A stretch of 64,000 nt of DNA from assembly GCF_030010555.1 (NCBI RefSeq), contig NZ_JASCQP010000038.1:17420-81419 (forward strand). Direction: 5' to 3'. Each line of letters begins with the position of its first letter. The first letter of the stretch is position 1. Below, in pieces: positions 54,553-64,000 of this stretch. The notes under the pieces are model-generated. The model was not told where the DNA came from, searched no databases, and saw only the letters and a program-made list of their open reading frames with translations. The position numbers were made by a program, and so were the translations under genes. Origin of the DNA: Halomonas rhizosphaerae. GTDB lineage: Bacteria; Pseudomonadota; Gammaproteobacteria; Pseudomonadales; Halomonadaceae.

Positions 54553-55209
54553 TCAGCCGGCGCGTTCGAAGAGCAGGTTGTTCTCCAGGTGGATGTGCTG
54601 CATCAGGTCGTCACGGAACTCACGCAGCCCGGTGTAGAGGGCGCGCCAGGTGGTGCAGGCGCCCTTGGGCGGGGTGATGTCGTCGGTGAGCGTCGCCAGC
54701 TGCTCGAGATGTTCGCCGTGGTCATCGTGCTCGTGGCGCATCACCGCGATGGGCCCCCGGGCCTGGGCGCCCATGCCCCGGCGCAGCATCGGGAAGAGGA
54801 TCTGCTCCTCCTTCTGCATGTGGCTCTCCATCTCCTGGTAGATCGTGGTGAGCAGGTCGGCCAGGCCGTTGGGACAGGTGTCACGCTCGCCGTGGACCTG
54901 CTCGACGCGACGGGCCATGCGCACCAGTTCGGGTAGCTGCTGGCGGTGGACGTCGTGGTAGCGGGTGAGGATATGGTCGATCAGCTCGTCGTTGCTGGCC
55001 GACTGCCAGTCGCGCTCGTCGCTGGCCCCGGACGGCAACGCCTCGAGCGCGTCCACCAGCGCCTCGGGGGCCAGGCCGATGCGCTCGGCGGCCTCGCGCA
55101 GGCTGATGCGACCACCGCAGCAGAAGTCGATATTGTGGTCGCGAAACACCCGGGTGGCGCCGGGCAGGGTCAGGGCGGTGCGGCCGACGGTCTGTTCGAT
55201 CAGGCTCAT
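54553..55209 (-). CDS. ric: Iron-sulfur cluster repair protein Ric (YtfE/ScdA/DnrN)
   Basis: 218-residue diiron protein that repairs clusters damaged by NO or peroxide. ATG at 55209 with AAGGAG eight bases upstream. N-terminal DUF542 domain with FCCGG in RDHNIDFCCGGRISL, then a hemerythrin-like four-helix part with iron ligands in ILTRYHDVHRQQL, MESHMQKEEQILFP, MRHEHDDHGEHL and MQHIHLENNLLF. Divergent from norR, behind a textbook sigma-54 promoter. Confidence 0.95.
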   Translation of the reverse strand: MSLIEQTVGRTALTLPGATRVFRDHNIDFCCGGRISLREAAERIGLAPEALVDALEALPSGASDERDWQSASNDELIDHILTRYHDVHRQQLPELVRMARRVEQVHGERDTCPNGLADLLTTIYQEMESHMQKEEQILFPMLRRGMGAQARGPIAVMRHEHDDHGEHLEQLATLTDDITPPKGACTTWRALYTGLREFRDDLMQHIHLENNLLFERAG

Positions 55210-55249
55210 GGCAGGAGCTCCTTGGTCAGAGAGGTGACGGTCTACATGG

Positions 55250-55265
55250 AGCAAGCGGCGTGCCA
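55250..55265 (-). promoter_or_regulatory. Sigma-54 promoter of ric
   Basis: Minus-strand TGGCACG-CCGC-TTGCT is a perfect match to the -24/-12 consensus (TGGCACG-N4-TTGCW). The predicted start is near 55238, about 29 nt before the ric ATG. The divergent NorR is the obvious activator. Confidence 0.88.
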
Positions 55266-55331
55266 GTTTCCAGCGGCCTGTTTTATGGGGCCTTGCGGCC
55301 ATGATGGTGAAAAATACCCGAATCGATTAGG

Positions 55332-55342
55332 GTAGATAGAAC
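55332..55342. promoter_or_regulatory. Candidate NorR site in the ric-norR gap
   Basis: GT-AGATAGA-AC fits the GT-N7-AC core of NorR enhancers. An adjacent inverted repeat TACCC-N10-GGGTA (55314-55333) lies just beside it. Only one clear GT-N7-AC core is visible; NorR usually uses three. Confidence 0.45.
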
Positions 55343-55362
55343 CCTTGAAGGTGAATGTCACC

Positions 55363-56898
<1,536 letters not shown>

Positions 56899-56914
56899 GC
56901 CTTTCCACTGCCCT

Positions 56915-56928
56915 TTGATCGAGGTCAT
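56915..56928. promoter_or_regulatory. FNR/ANR-type box upstream of the tetR-RND operon
   Basis: TTGATCGAGGTCAT (two mismatches to the FNR consensus). Centre 56921.5; a -10-like TAGATA (56970-56975) predicts a start near 56982, so the box sits near -60, a class I position. Confidence 0.5.
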
Positions 56929-56970
56929 CCCGCGGCGGCTTTCCGCTGGCGGAGGCATCGACCCCGTGCT

Positions 56971-56992
56971 AGATAGTAACTGATTACTATCT
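56971..56992. promoter_or_regulatory. TetR-type operator
   Basis: Perfect 9-bp inverted repeat AGATAGTAA / TTACTATCT around CTGA, 14 bp before the tetR start, covering the predicted -10 and start site. Autorepression of tetR and the efflux genes is expected. Confidence 0.8.
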
Positions 56993-57006
56993 TTTGAGGC
57001 TCGAGC

Positions 57007-57624
57007 ATGTCGCAGCGCCAGCATCTCCCCGCCGACGAGCGTCGGGAGCGCACCGTGGAGGCCGTCATCGAGCTATGCGGCCGTGAGGAACCCGCCACCC
57101 TGACCACCGGGCGTATCGCCCGACGCATGGGCGTCACCCAGGGGGCGCTGTTTCGCCACTTCGCCAGCAAGGAGGCCATCTGGGAGGCGGCGGTGGCCTG
57201 GGTCGCCGAGCGGGTGATGGCGAGGATCGCCGCCGCCGCCGAGGGCGTCGAGGACCCCCTGCTTGCCCTGGAGGCGATGTTCCTCGCCCACGTGGCCTTC
57301 ATCGCCGAGCACCCGGGGGTGCCGCGGCTGCTGATGGGCCAGCTGCAGCACCCGCGGCCCACGGCCGCCAGTCGACTGGTGCGCGAACTGCTGGAACGCT
57401 ATCGCCGGCGCCTGCTGGGCCTGCTCGAGGAGGCCCGGCGTCGAGGGAAGCTGCGCCCCGGGCTCGACCTGGATGCGGCGGCGACCCAGTTCATCGGCTG
57501 CGTCCAGGGACTGGTGCTGCAGTCGCTGATCGCCGACGACGTGGCAGGCATCGTCGACCGGGCGCCGGCGGCCTTCGAGCTCTACCGACACGGCATTCGC
57601 GCGGATGCGGGAGGTGATCCATGA
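57007..57624 (+). CDS. TetR-family repressor of the RND efflux operon
   Basis: 205 residues. N-terminal helix-turn-helix (TTGRIARRMGVTQGALFRHF) and an all-helical ligand domain. First gene of a three-gene operon with an RND adaptor and pump; overlaps the adaptor start by four bases. The operator at 56971-56992 precedes it. The ligand is unknown. Confidence 0.92.
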   Translation: MSQRQHLPADERRERTVEAVIELCGREEPATLTTGRIARRMGVTQGALFRHFASKEAIWEAAVAWVAERVMARIAAAAEGVEDPLLALEAMFLAHVAFIAEHPGVPRLLMGQLQHPRPTAASRLVRELLERYRRRLLGLLEEARRRGKLRPGLDLDAAATQFIGCVQGLVLQSLIADDVAGIVDRAPAAFELYRHGIRADAGGDP

Positions 57625-58979
57625 GGCCCTCGATACGGCGGCTGGGGCGGGGGCTGGCGGTGCTGATCGGCGTCGTCATGGGCGTGGCGTTGCTGGTCGT
57701 CTTCGTGGCCAACCGGCAGGCCCCCGAACGCCAGGAGGCGGCGGCCTCCGCCACCCCGGTCAGGATCGTCGAGGTCCGCCCCCTGGACGTGCGCCTGGAA
57801 GCGCGCGGCCACGGCGTGGCGCGTCCCGCCGAGACCTGGCAGGCGACGGCCAACGTGGCGGGGCGCGTCGTCGAGCGCCATCCGGAACTGGAGAGCGGCA
57901 CCCTGCTGCCCGAGGGCACCCTGCTGGTGGCACTGGATCCCAGCCGCTATGAGCTGGCCATTGCCGAGGCCGAGGCGGAACTGGCCAGCCTGGCCGGCGA
58001 GCTGGCCCAGCTCGAGGCCGAGGAGGAGAACACCCGCCGCCTGCTGGCGCTGGAACAGCAGGCGCTCGCCCTGGCCGAGCAGGAGCTGGCGCGCATCGAG
58101 CGCCTGGCGGCCAGCGGCTCGGTCTCCAGCTCACGACGCGACGAGCAGCGCCGTAGCACCCTGGGCCAGCGCCAGGCGGTGGCTTCCCTGGAGAACAGCC
58201 TGGCGCTCTTGCCCGCACGGCGCGAGGTGCTCGAGGCGCAGCGTGAGCGCGCCGCGGTGCGCCTGGCCCAGGCCCGGCAGGACCTGGCCGACACTCGCTT
58301 CGAGGCGCCCTATGACCTGCGCCTGGCCGAGGTGGAGGTGGAGCTGCACCAGTTCGTCGGCACCGGGCAGCGGCTGTTCCAGGCCGAGAGCCTGGCCGCC
58401 GCCGAGGTGGAGGCGCATATTCCCATCGCCATGATGCGTCGCCTGATGGCCGCGATCCTGCCCGATGAACCCGTCGGCCAGGGGCTGGACCTGGACGAGC
58501 GACTGGACTTCTCGGCGGTGCAGGCCGAACTCTTCCTGGCCGGCGCCGAGGGCGTGGGCTGGTCGGGGGAACTGGTGCGCGTGGCCAGCGGGCTGGATCC
58601 TGCCACCCGTACGGTACGCGTGGTGGTGCGGGTCGATCATCCCTACCGCGATGCTCGGCCGCCGGATCGCCCTCCGCTGCAGCGCGACATGTACGTGCGT
58701 ACGCGGCTGTCCGCGCCCAGCCCTGAGCCTCGGCTGGTGATACCGGCCAGTGCGGTGCATCAGGGTGAGGTGTGGCTGGTGGACGCCGAGGCGCGCCTCG
58801 AACGGCGTGCGGTGAGCGTGGCCTTCGAGCAGGGCAACCTGGCGGTGATCGCGACCGGCCTTGCCCCGGGCGAGAGGGTGGTGGTCGATGACCTGCCCGC
58901 GGCGATCGCCGGGATGGCCCTCGCCCCACGTCGCGACGAGGCCCTAGAGGCGAGTATCGCCGAGCAGGCCCAGCCATGA
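57621..58979 (+). CDS. RND efflux periplasmic adaptor (membrane fusion protein)
   Basis: 452 residues. N-terminal membrane anchor (GLAVLIGVVMGVALLVVFVA), lipoyl/barrel halves (EARGHGVARPAETWQATANV), and a long alpha-helical hairpin from about residue 115 to 225 (Glu/Ala/Leu-rich heptads). Links the inner-membrane pump to an outer-membrane channel. No outer-membrane factor gene is present in the window. Overlaps both neighbours by four bases. Confidence 0.9.
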   Translation: MRPSIRRLGRGLAVLIGVVMGVALLVVFVANRQAPERQEAAASATPVRIVEVRPLDVRLEARGHGVARPAETWQATANVAGRVVERHPELESGTLLPEGTLLVALDPSRYELAIAEAEAELASLAGELAQLEAEEENTRRLLALEQQALALAEQELARIERLAASGSVSSSRRDEQRRSTLGQRQAVASLENSLALLPARREVLEAQRERAAVRLAQARQDLADTRFEAPYDLRLAEVEVELHQFVGTGQRLFQAESLAAAEVEAHIPIAMMRRLMAAILPDEPVGQGLDLDERLDFSAVQAELFLAGAEGVGWSGELVRVASGLDPATRTVRVVVRVDHPYRDARPPDRPPLQRDMYVRTRLSAPSPEPRLVIPASAVHQGEVWLVDAEARLERRAVSVAFEQGNLAVIATGLAPGERVVVDDLPAAIAGMALAPRRDEALEASIAEQAQP

Positions 58980-61900
58980 TCCGCTGGTTCGCCGCCCACC
59001 CCACCGCCGCCAACCTGCTGCTGGTGCTGCTGCTCGCCGCCGGGCTCTTCACCGCCCCGTCGCTCAAGCGCGAGACCTTCCCCGACTACCGCCCGGGGGA
59101 GGTGAGCGTCGAGGTGGTCTATCGCGGGGCCAGCGCCGCTGACGTGGAGGACGCCGTGTGCCGCCGCCTGCATGAGGCGGTGAAGGGGGTGGAGTTCCTC
59201 GACGAGTTCGTCTGCGTGGCCCAGGACAACCTGGCCAGCGCCACCGCCACCATGCAGGCCGGCGGCGATCCCCTGCGCTTTCTCGGCGAGATCGACACCG
59301 AGGTCGGTGCCATCAGCGAGTTTCCAGCCCGGGCCGACCCACCGGTGGTGCGCGAGCTGCACCGCAGCGACCTGGTGGCGGCGGTCGCGTTGTCATCCGA
59401 CATGCCCGCCGGCCAGCTCGATGAGTACGCCCTGCGCCTGGAGGAGCGCATCATGGCGCTGCCCGGCGTGGCGGACGTGGCGATCCACGGCATGTCCCAG
59501 CGCCAGTGGCAGGTGGAGGTGCCCGGCGAGATGCTCGGCCAGCACGGCCTCTCGGCCCACGAGCTGGCGCGACGGATCTCGGCCCAGAGCCTGGACCTGC
59601 CGCTGGGCACCCTGGAAACCCCCGAGCAGGATATCCTGCTGCGCTTCACCGACCAGCGCCGCTCGCTTGCCGAGCTTTCGCGCCTGGTGGTGATGTCCGA
59701 TCCGGCCGGCGGTGAGCTCACCCTGGGCGACATCGCCAGCCTGACCGAGTCCGGCGAACGCGAGGAGGAGAAGATTCGCTTCAACGGCGAACCGGCGGTG
59801 GTGCTGGAGGTGAGCAAGAGCCTGCGCGACGACGCCCTGGCGGTGAAGGAGCGCCTCGAGAGGCTGATCGCGGCGGAGCACCGCCGCTTCGATGGTGGCA
59901 TCACGCTGAACCTGACCCAGGACATGACCCGCATCGTCCGCGACCGCCTGCAGATGCTGGTGGGCAACGGCGTCATGGGGCTGGCGCTGGTGGTGCTGGT
60001 GATGAGCCTGTTCTTCCGCCCGCGCCTGGCGCTGTGGGCGGTGCTGGGGCTGCCCGCGGCCTTCATGGGGGCCTTCCTGGTGATGGGGCTCGCCGGCCTC
60101 TCCCTGAACATGATCACCCTGGTGGCACTGTTGATGGCCATCGGCATCGTCATGGACGACGCCATCGTGATCACCGACAACATTGCCGTCCACGCCAGGG
60201 AGGGTGCCACGCCGCTGGAGGCGGTGGTGGCGGGGACCCGTCAGGTGCTGCCCGGCGTGCTGTCGTCGTTTCTGACCACCGCCTCGGTCTTCGTGCCGCT
60301 CTCCTTCCTGGCCGGCGAGCTGGGCGCGGTACTGGAGGTGCTGCCGGTGGTGCTGATCGCCGCCCTGGCGGCGAGCCTCGTCGAGGCGTTCTGGATCCTG
60401 CCCCACCATCTCAAGGGCAGTGTGACGCACCTGCAGCAGGGCCATGATTCCCGCTTTCGCAGCGCCTTCGACCGCGGCTTCGAGCGCTTCCGCGAGGGTG
60501 TGGGGCGGCTGGCCGACCGGGCGATCCGTTTCCGTCATGCGGTATTGGGGCTCGTAGTTACCCTGCTATTAGCGTCTGTCGGCTTTATGGCCGGTGGTCA
60601 CGTCGGCAGCGAGGCGATGCCCGATATCGACGGTGACGTCCTGGAGGCACGCATCCTGATGCCCCAGGGCACGCCGCTCGAGCGCACCGAGGCGGTGGCC
60701 GAGCGGGTCGAGGCGGCCATGGGCGAGCTCGATGCACGCCATTCGCCCGGGCAGCCCGAAGGCGCGGCGCTGGTCGAGGCGATCCAGGTGCGCTTCAACC
60801 ACAATCTCAGCGCCCGGGAGGCCGGTCCCCACGTGGCCACGGTCAGCGTCGACCTGCTCACCGCCGAGCGGCGCACCCTGACCCTGGATGCGCTGACCGC
60901 CGATTGGCGTGAGGCGATCGGCGAGATCGCGGGGGTGCAGCGCCTGATCATCCAGGAACCGGGCTTCGGCCCCGCCGGGGTGCCCGTGGAGGTGCGCCTG
61001 ACCGGCGAGGATCTCGAGGCCATGAAGGCGGCGGCGCTCGAGCTGACCACGCGGCTCGAAGGCTATTCGGCGGTCTACAACGTCATGGATGACCAGCGCC
61101 TGGGCAAGCCCCAGCGCGCCTACTTCCTGGCATCGGGCGCCCACGGCCTGGGCCTCACCGCCGAGGAGGTGGCGAGTCAGCTGCGTGCCGGCCTGCTCGG
61201 CGAGATCGCCGATACCCAGCGCATCGGTGAGCAGGAGATCGAGGTGCTGGTGCGCCAGGCCGAGGCCGACCGCGACGGTCTCGACGACCTGGCCGACCAG
61301 ACCCTGATGCTTCCCGACGGCAGCCGGGTGCCGCTCTCGGTGGTGACCGAGGTGGCCGAGCGCCGCGAGTGGGCGCGCATCAGCCGCATCGAAGGGTGGC
61401 GCACCGTCACCGTGGAGGCCAACGTGGATGCCCGCCAGGCCAGCGGCCAGGCCATCGTCGACGACCTCGTCGGCAGCGGCTGGCTGGCCGACTTCGAGGC
61501 GCGCCATCCCGAGGTGGCGGTCACCTTCGAGGGGCAGGTGGCCAGCTCCGCCGAGACCGGCGGCTCCATCGCCCGCGGCCTGCTGATCGGCCTGGTGGGG
61601 ATCTTCGTGATCCTCTCCTTCCAGTTCCGCAGCTACGTGGAGCCGCTGATCGTCATGCTCTCGATCCCGCTGGCCTTCATCGGCGCCATCTGGGGGCACG
61701 TGATCATGGGCTACTACCTCTCCATGCCCTCGCTGATCGGCGCCGCCTCGCTGGCCGGCATCGTGGTCAATAATGCCATCCTGCTGATCCACTTCATCAA
61801 GACGCACCGCGAGCGGGGCCTGGACGCGGCAGCGGCCGCCGGTCAGGCCTGCCGCGACCGGCTGCGTGCCATCCTGATCTCTTCCACCACGACTATCGCG

Positions 61901-62077
61901 GGCCTGGCGCCGCTGCTGGCCGAGACCAGCAGCCAGGCGGATGCCATCAAGCCGCTGGTAATCGCCGTGGTGTTCGGCCTGCTCAGCGCCACCCTGCTGG
62001 TGCTGCTGGTGATCCCAGCGCTCTACGTGCTGTTCGACGACTGGGGCTGGGCCCGCAGGGCGCCCGCCGAGGCGTAG
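58976..62077 (+). CDS. RND-family efflux pump permease
   Basis: 1033 residues, twelve membrane segments with two large periplasmic loops. Conserved proton-relay motif GIVMDDAIVITDNIAVHAREG in TM4, LPAAFMGAFLVMGLAGLSLNMITLVALL, and the second repeat SLIGAASLAGIVVNNAILLIHF. Both Asp residues of the relay (MDDA) are present, so proton-driven export is expected. It belongs to the HAE-1/multidrug side (AcrB-like) by layout and is not a CusA-type metal pump by eye. Substrates are unknown. Confidence 0.93.
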   Translation: MIRWFAAHPTAANLLLVLLLAAGLFTAPSLKRETFPDYRPGEVSVEVVYRGASAADVEDAVCRRLHEAVKGVEFLDEFVCVAQDNLASATATMQAGGDPLRFLGEIDTEVGAISEFPARADPPVVRELHRSDLVAAVALSSDMPAGQLDEYALRLEERIMALPGVADVAIHGMSQRQWQVEVPGEMLGQHGLSAHELARRISAQSLDLPLGTLETPEQDILLRFTDQRRSLAELSRLVVMSDPAGGELTLGDIASLTESGEREEEKIRFNGEPAVVLEVSKSLRDDALAVKERLERLIAAEHRRFDGGITLNLTQDMTRIVRDRLQMLVGNGVMGLALVVLVMSLFFRPRLALWAVLGLPAAFMGAFLVMGLAGLSLNMITLVALLMAIGIVMDDAIVITDNIAVHAREGATPLEAVVAGTRQVLPGVLSSFLTTASVFVPLSFLAGELGAVLEVLPVVLIAALAASLVEAFWILPHHLKGSVTHLQQGHDSRFRSAFDRGFERFREGVGRLADRAIRFRHAVLGLVVTLLLASVGFMAGGHVGSEAMPDIDGDVLEARILMPQGTPLERTEAVAERVEAAMGELDARHSPGQPEGAALVEAIQVRFNHNLSAREAGPHVATVSVDLLTAERRTLTLDALTADWREAIGEIAGVQRLIIQEPGFGPAGVPVEVRLTGEDLEAMKAAALELTTRLEGYSAVYNVMDDQRLGKPQRAYFLASGAHGLGLTAEEVASQLRAGLLGEIADTQRIGEQEIEVLVRQAEADRDGLDDLADQTLMLPDGSRVPLSVVTEVAERREWARISRIEGWRTVTVEANVDARQASGQAIVDDLVGSGWLADFEARHPEVAVTFEGQVASSAETGGSIARGLLIGLVGIFVILSFQFRSYVEPLIVMLSIPLAFIGAIWGHVIMGYYLSMPSLIGAASLAGIVVNNAILLIHFIKTHRERGLDAAAAAGQACRDRLRAILISSTTTIAGLAPLLAETSSQADAIKPLVIAVVFGLLSATLLVLLVIPALYVLFDDWGWARRAPAEA

Positions 62078-62137
62078 CGACATGGGGCGGGGCCAGCCGG
62101 GACCGCCTTGACGCCGCTGCGCCCTTGGCTAATCTTG

Positions 62138-62160
62138 AATAAGTATTATTAATGCATCTT
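62138..62160. promoter_or_regulatory. NsrR-like operator before the exported protein and orphan sdhB
   Basis: A 23-bp element whose right half TAATGCATCTT is nearly perfect and whose left half AATAAGTATTA is weaker; 15-16 of 20 specified consensus bases agree by my count. It overlaps a plausible -10 (TATTAA, 62147-62152) paired with -35 TTGGCT (62125-62130). About 50 nt before the first gene. Confidence 0.6.
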
Positions 62161-62209
62161 ATTGGCGGGCCCTGCAGGCCCGCGCTACAGCGCAATGCAG
62201 GAGGCCATC

Positions 62210-62557
62210 ATGTCGACGCATTATCGAGTATCACTTTCGCCCGGCAAGGTCGCAGGCGCCCTGATGTTGGCCGTCTCGCTGCTGCTGGGCAGTGCCGCCC
62301 TGGCCGATGACCATGAAGCCATGGATTCGGACGATACCTGGCTGCCGAGCCTGATGACCGACACGCCCCAGGAGGGCTTCGCCCTGGCGGTGACGCTCTC
62401 CCAGAAGGGGGTGGGCACCACCCAGCCGGATGCCGAGGTGCGCAAGGCGCAGCGACCCGAATACGCGGAGGAGCCCGACAGCCTGATCGCGGCCTCCCAC
62501 GTCATCGCCACCCACTTCCAGACCGTCGCCGCGGCCAATGACTACTGGCGGGAGTGA
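62210..62557 (+). CDS. Small exported protein of unknown function
   Basis: 115 residues from the ATG at 62210, with AGGAGG five bases upstream. Signal peptide (VAGALMLAVSLLLGSAALA) then about 80 mature residues, acidic at the start (DDHEAMDSDDTWLPSLMTD), no cysteines. No family recognised. It is the first gene behind the NsrR-like operator and lies 63 nt before the orphan sdhB, with which it is probably co-transcribed. Confidence 0.75.
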   Translation: MSTHYRVSLSPGKVAGALMLAVSLLLGSAALADDHEAMDSDDTWLPSLMTDTPQEGFALAVTLSQKGVGTTQPDAEVRKAQRPEYAEEPDSLIAASHVIATHFQTVAAANDYWRE

Positions 62558-62620
62558 CGCGAAACGCAAAGGTGGCGGCATATGGCCCATGGCACGCCAT
62601 GGCCCGGCGAGGAGATACCC

Positions 62621-63328
62621 ATGATCAAGGTACGGCTCTATCGCTACCATCCCGATGAGGATGACCGGCCACGCCTCGAGACGCTGGACGTGGAGGAGCG
62701 TTTCCGCAAGGCGATGGTGCTCGACGTCCTCGAACATCTGAAGCAGCAGGATGCCACCCTGGCCTATCGGCGTTCCTGCCGTGAGGGGGTGTGCGGCTCC
62801 GATGGCATGAACATCAATGGCAAGAATGGCCTGGCCTGCATCACGCCGGTGGAGGAGGTGCTGGGCAGCGGCGATACCCTGACCCTGCGTCCGCTTCCCG
62901 GCATGCCGGTGATCCGCGACCTGGTCGTCGATCAGACGCTGTTCTTTCGCCAGTTCGAGAAGATCCGCCCCTGGCTGATCAACGACCAGCCGCCCACCGC
63001 CACCGAGCGACGCCAGAGCCCGGCGGAACGCGAGAAGCTCGATGGCCTCTACGAATGCATCCTGTGCGCCTGCTGCAGCTCGGCCTGCCCCTCCTGGTGG
63101 TGGAACCCGGACAAGTACATCGGCCCGGCCGGCCTGATCCAGGCCTACCGCTTCCTGATCGACAGCCGTGATACCGCCACCGACGAGCGGCTGGCCGAGC
63201 TCGACGACCCCTTCAGCGTGTTCCGGTGCCGACAGATCGCCAACTGCACCTGGGTGTGTCCCAAGGGGCTCAACCCGATGCGCGCCATCGGCCAGATCAA
63301 GGCGATGCTGCTGGCGCGTGGCAGCTAA
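62621..63328 (+). CDS. sdhB: Orphan succinate dehydrogenase/fumarate reductase iron-sulfur subunit
   Basis: 235 residues from the ATG at 62621 (MIKVRLYRYHPDEDD), preceded by GAGGAGA. All cluster ligands are kept: 2Fe-2S at Cys53, Cys58, Asp61 and Cys73 (SCREGVCGSDGMNINGKNG), and the 4Fe-4S/3Fe-4S set in CILCACCSSACPSWW and NCTWVCPKGLNP. Full SdhB length and sequence type. No sdhA, sdhC or sdhD lie beside it, so it is a second, stand-alone copy. Because NO destroys such clusters and an NsrR-like site precedes the operon, it may replace damaged SdhB in complex II. Confidence 0.9.
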   Translation: MIKVRLYRYHPDEDDRPRLETLDVEERFRKAMVLDVLEHLKQQDATLAYRRSCREGVCGSDGMNINGKNGLACITPVEEVLGSGDTLTLRPLPGMPVIRDLVVDQTLFFRQFEKIRPWLINDQPPTATERRQSPAEREKLDGLYECILCACCSSACPSWWWNPDKYIGPAGLIQAYRFLIDSRDTATDERLAELDDPFSVFRCRQIANCTWVCPKGLNPMRAIGQIKAMLLARGS

Positions 63329-63485
63329 AAACCATGACGACCGCCATGAGGTGTCCCATGGCGTTGCCACTGCTTGGCTGGATCCATGATGTCCATGCGC
63401 AGCCGGTCGGGCAGCAGGGGGCCGAGGCGTGGCTGCAGCCCCATGATTCGGCCCGGTTGGATAGGGACTGGTGACGCCCCGCCAA
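63329..63485. other. Spacer between orphan sdhB and the insertion sequence
   Basis: 157 nt with no clear terminator. A 42-codon open frame (63346-63474, MRCPMALPLLGWIHD onward) lacks a ribosome binding site; it could be a small unrecognised protein or the start of a gene cut by the insertion. Confidence 0.35.
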
Positions 63486-64000
63486 TGAACTGCACCCCGA
63501 AAGTTGGACACCCAATTCAACCTTCGGGGTGTTTCTATGAGGAACCAGTACAGCGACCACTTTAAGTTGCAAGTGGTGCAGCAATACCTGGATGGGGATG
63601 TCGGCCTAGAAGTGGTCGCCCACCACTTTGGTCTGGACTATTCCATGGTCAGGCGATGGGTGGAGCAGTACCGGCAGCATGGGCCTTCAGGATTGTGCCA
63701 GACACGCCGTCACTACAGCCCAGCGTTCAAGCGCGAGGTGCTGGAAAGGATGTGGCGCGACGGCTTGTCGATCCGGCAGACCGAGGCCCTGTTTGATATC
63801 CGTGCCGCTGGCGCTATTGGCAGATGGGAGCGCCAGTACCATAGTGGTGGCCTAATCGCCTTGGAACCGAAACGTACGGGACGCCGCCCGATGCCCCAGA
63901 AGCCCCCATCTCCACCGCCCGAGCCTCCCTCCGATGGTGAGCGCTCCCATGAGGAGCTGCTCGAGGAGCTGGCATATCTGCGGGCGGAGAATGCCTATCT
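63486..64000 (+). mobile_element. IS3-family insertion sequence, IS150-like group, left part
   Basis: The left end begins TGAACTGCACCCCGAAAGTT, resembling the terminal repeat of IS150 (TG.ACTGCACCC). Inside it a 14-bp inverted repeat with one mismatch (63493-63506 and 63518-63531) forms a hairpin before the first gene. The element runs beyond the window, so the right end, the orfB integrase and the target duplication cannot be seen. Confidence 0.85.
63537..64000 (+). CDS. IS150-like transposase OrfA, 3' end missing
   Basis: Open from the ATG at 63537 to the window end (154 complete codons). Two helix-turn-helix units, each with the Leu/Trp pattern of IS3-family OrfA (FKLQVVQQYLDGDVGLEVVA with RRWVEQY, and FKREVLERMWRDGLSIRQTE with IGRWERQY), a Pro-rich linker and a C-terminal leucine zipper-like EELLEELAYLRAENAY. 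In this family OrfA is joined to OrfB by -1 frameshifting to make the active transposase. Confidence 0.88.
   Translation, partial: MRNQYSDHFKLQVVQQYLDGDVGLEVVAHHFGLDYSMVRRWVEQYRQHGPSGLCQTRRHYSPAFKREVLERMWRDGLSIRQTEALFDIRAAGAIGRWERQYHSGGLIALEPKRTGRRPMPQKPPSPPPEPPSDGERSHEELLEELAYLRAENAY

Overview
The window is a GC-rich stretch of a gammaproteobacterial chromosome. Its gene set fits a Halomonadaceae-like, osmolyte-using facultative denitrifier: betaine/sarcosine catabolism, tetronate catabolism with a TRAP importer, a clade I nos cluster, NsrR and NorR regulators and class II ribonucleotide reductase. The family-level placement is inference from gene content. No rRNA, tRNA or CRISPR array was seen.

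Region 1 (1-8.8 kb) is one-carbon osmolyte catabolism on the plus strand: the 3' part of a betaine demethylase reductase (gbcB type), glyA, the heterotetrameric sarcosine oxidase genes soxBDAG, and purU. Methyl groups leave sarcosine as methylene-tetrahydrofolate, GlyA joins it to glycine/serine, and PurU recycles formyl-tetrahydrofolate. Region 2 (8.8-13 kb) is a flavin monooxygenase with an NTF2-like N-terminal domain, divergent from an AcoR-type sigma-54 activator. The gap between them holds a sigma-54-like promoter and a perfect 16-bp palindrome. Region 3 (13-25.3 kb) is a LacI-controlled tetronate operon: ltnD, otnK, otnC, otnI, denD, a three-gene TRAP transporter, an aldehyde dehydrogenase, a second beta-hydroxyacid dehydrogenase and an EamA permease. 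A tandem LacI-type operator precedes it.

Region 4 (25.3-33 kb) combines oxidative stress and light sensing: heme oxygenase, a small protein of unknown role, ahpC-ahpF behind an OxyR-like site, a bacteriophytochrome-GGDEF protein divergent from a stand-alone EAL phosphodiesterase, and two small unknown genes. Region 5 (33-44.8 kb) is nitrous oxide respiration and NO response. On the minus strand it reads nsrR, a c-type cytochrome, nosR, nosZ, nosD, nosF, nosY, nosL; nnrS and hemN are on the plus strand.

Region 6 (44.8-53.8 kb) holds gdhA and an oxygen-independent anabolic set: ubiT-nrdJa-nrdJb converging on ubiU-ubiV-radical SAM activase (nrdG-like), then a globin. Region 7 (53.8-57 kb) is a NO-damage module: a hemerythrin, ric (ytfE) and the divergent NorR. 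Region 8 (57-62.1 kb) is a TetR-regulated RND efflux pair. Region 9 (62.1-64 kb) has a small exported protein and an orphan succinate dehydrogenase iron-sulfur subunit behind an NsrR-like operator, then the left end of an IS3-family (IS150-like) element running off the window.

The unifying theme of 41-63.3 kb is regulatory. FNR/ANR/DNR-like boxes, four of them 41.5 bp from a predicted start, and NsrR-like operators recur in front of nsrR, the cytochrome-nos genes, hemN, ubiT-nrdJ, ubiUV, the RND operon and the orphan sdhB. The most novel candidate is that NsrR-linked spare SdhB with its unknown exported partner.
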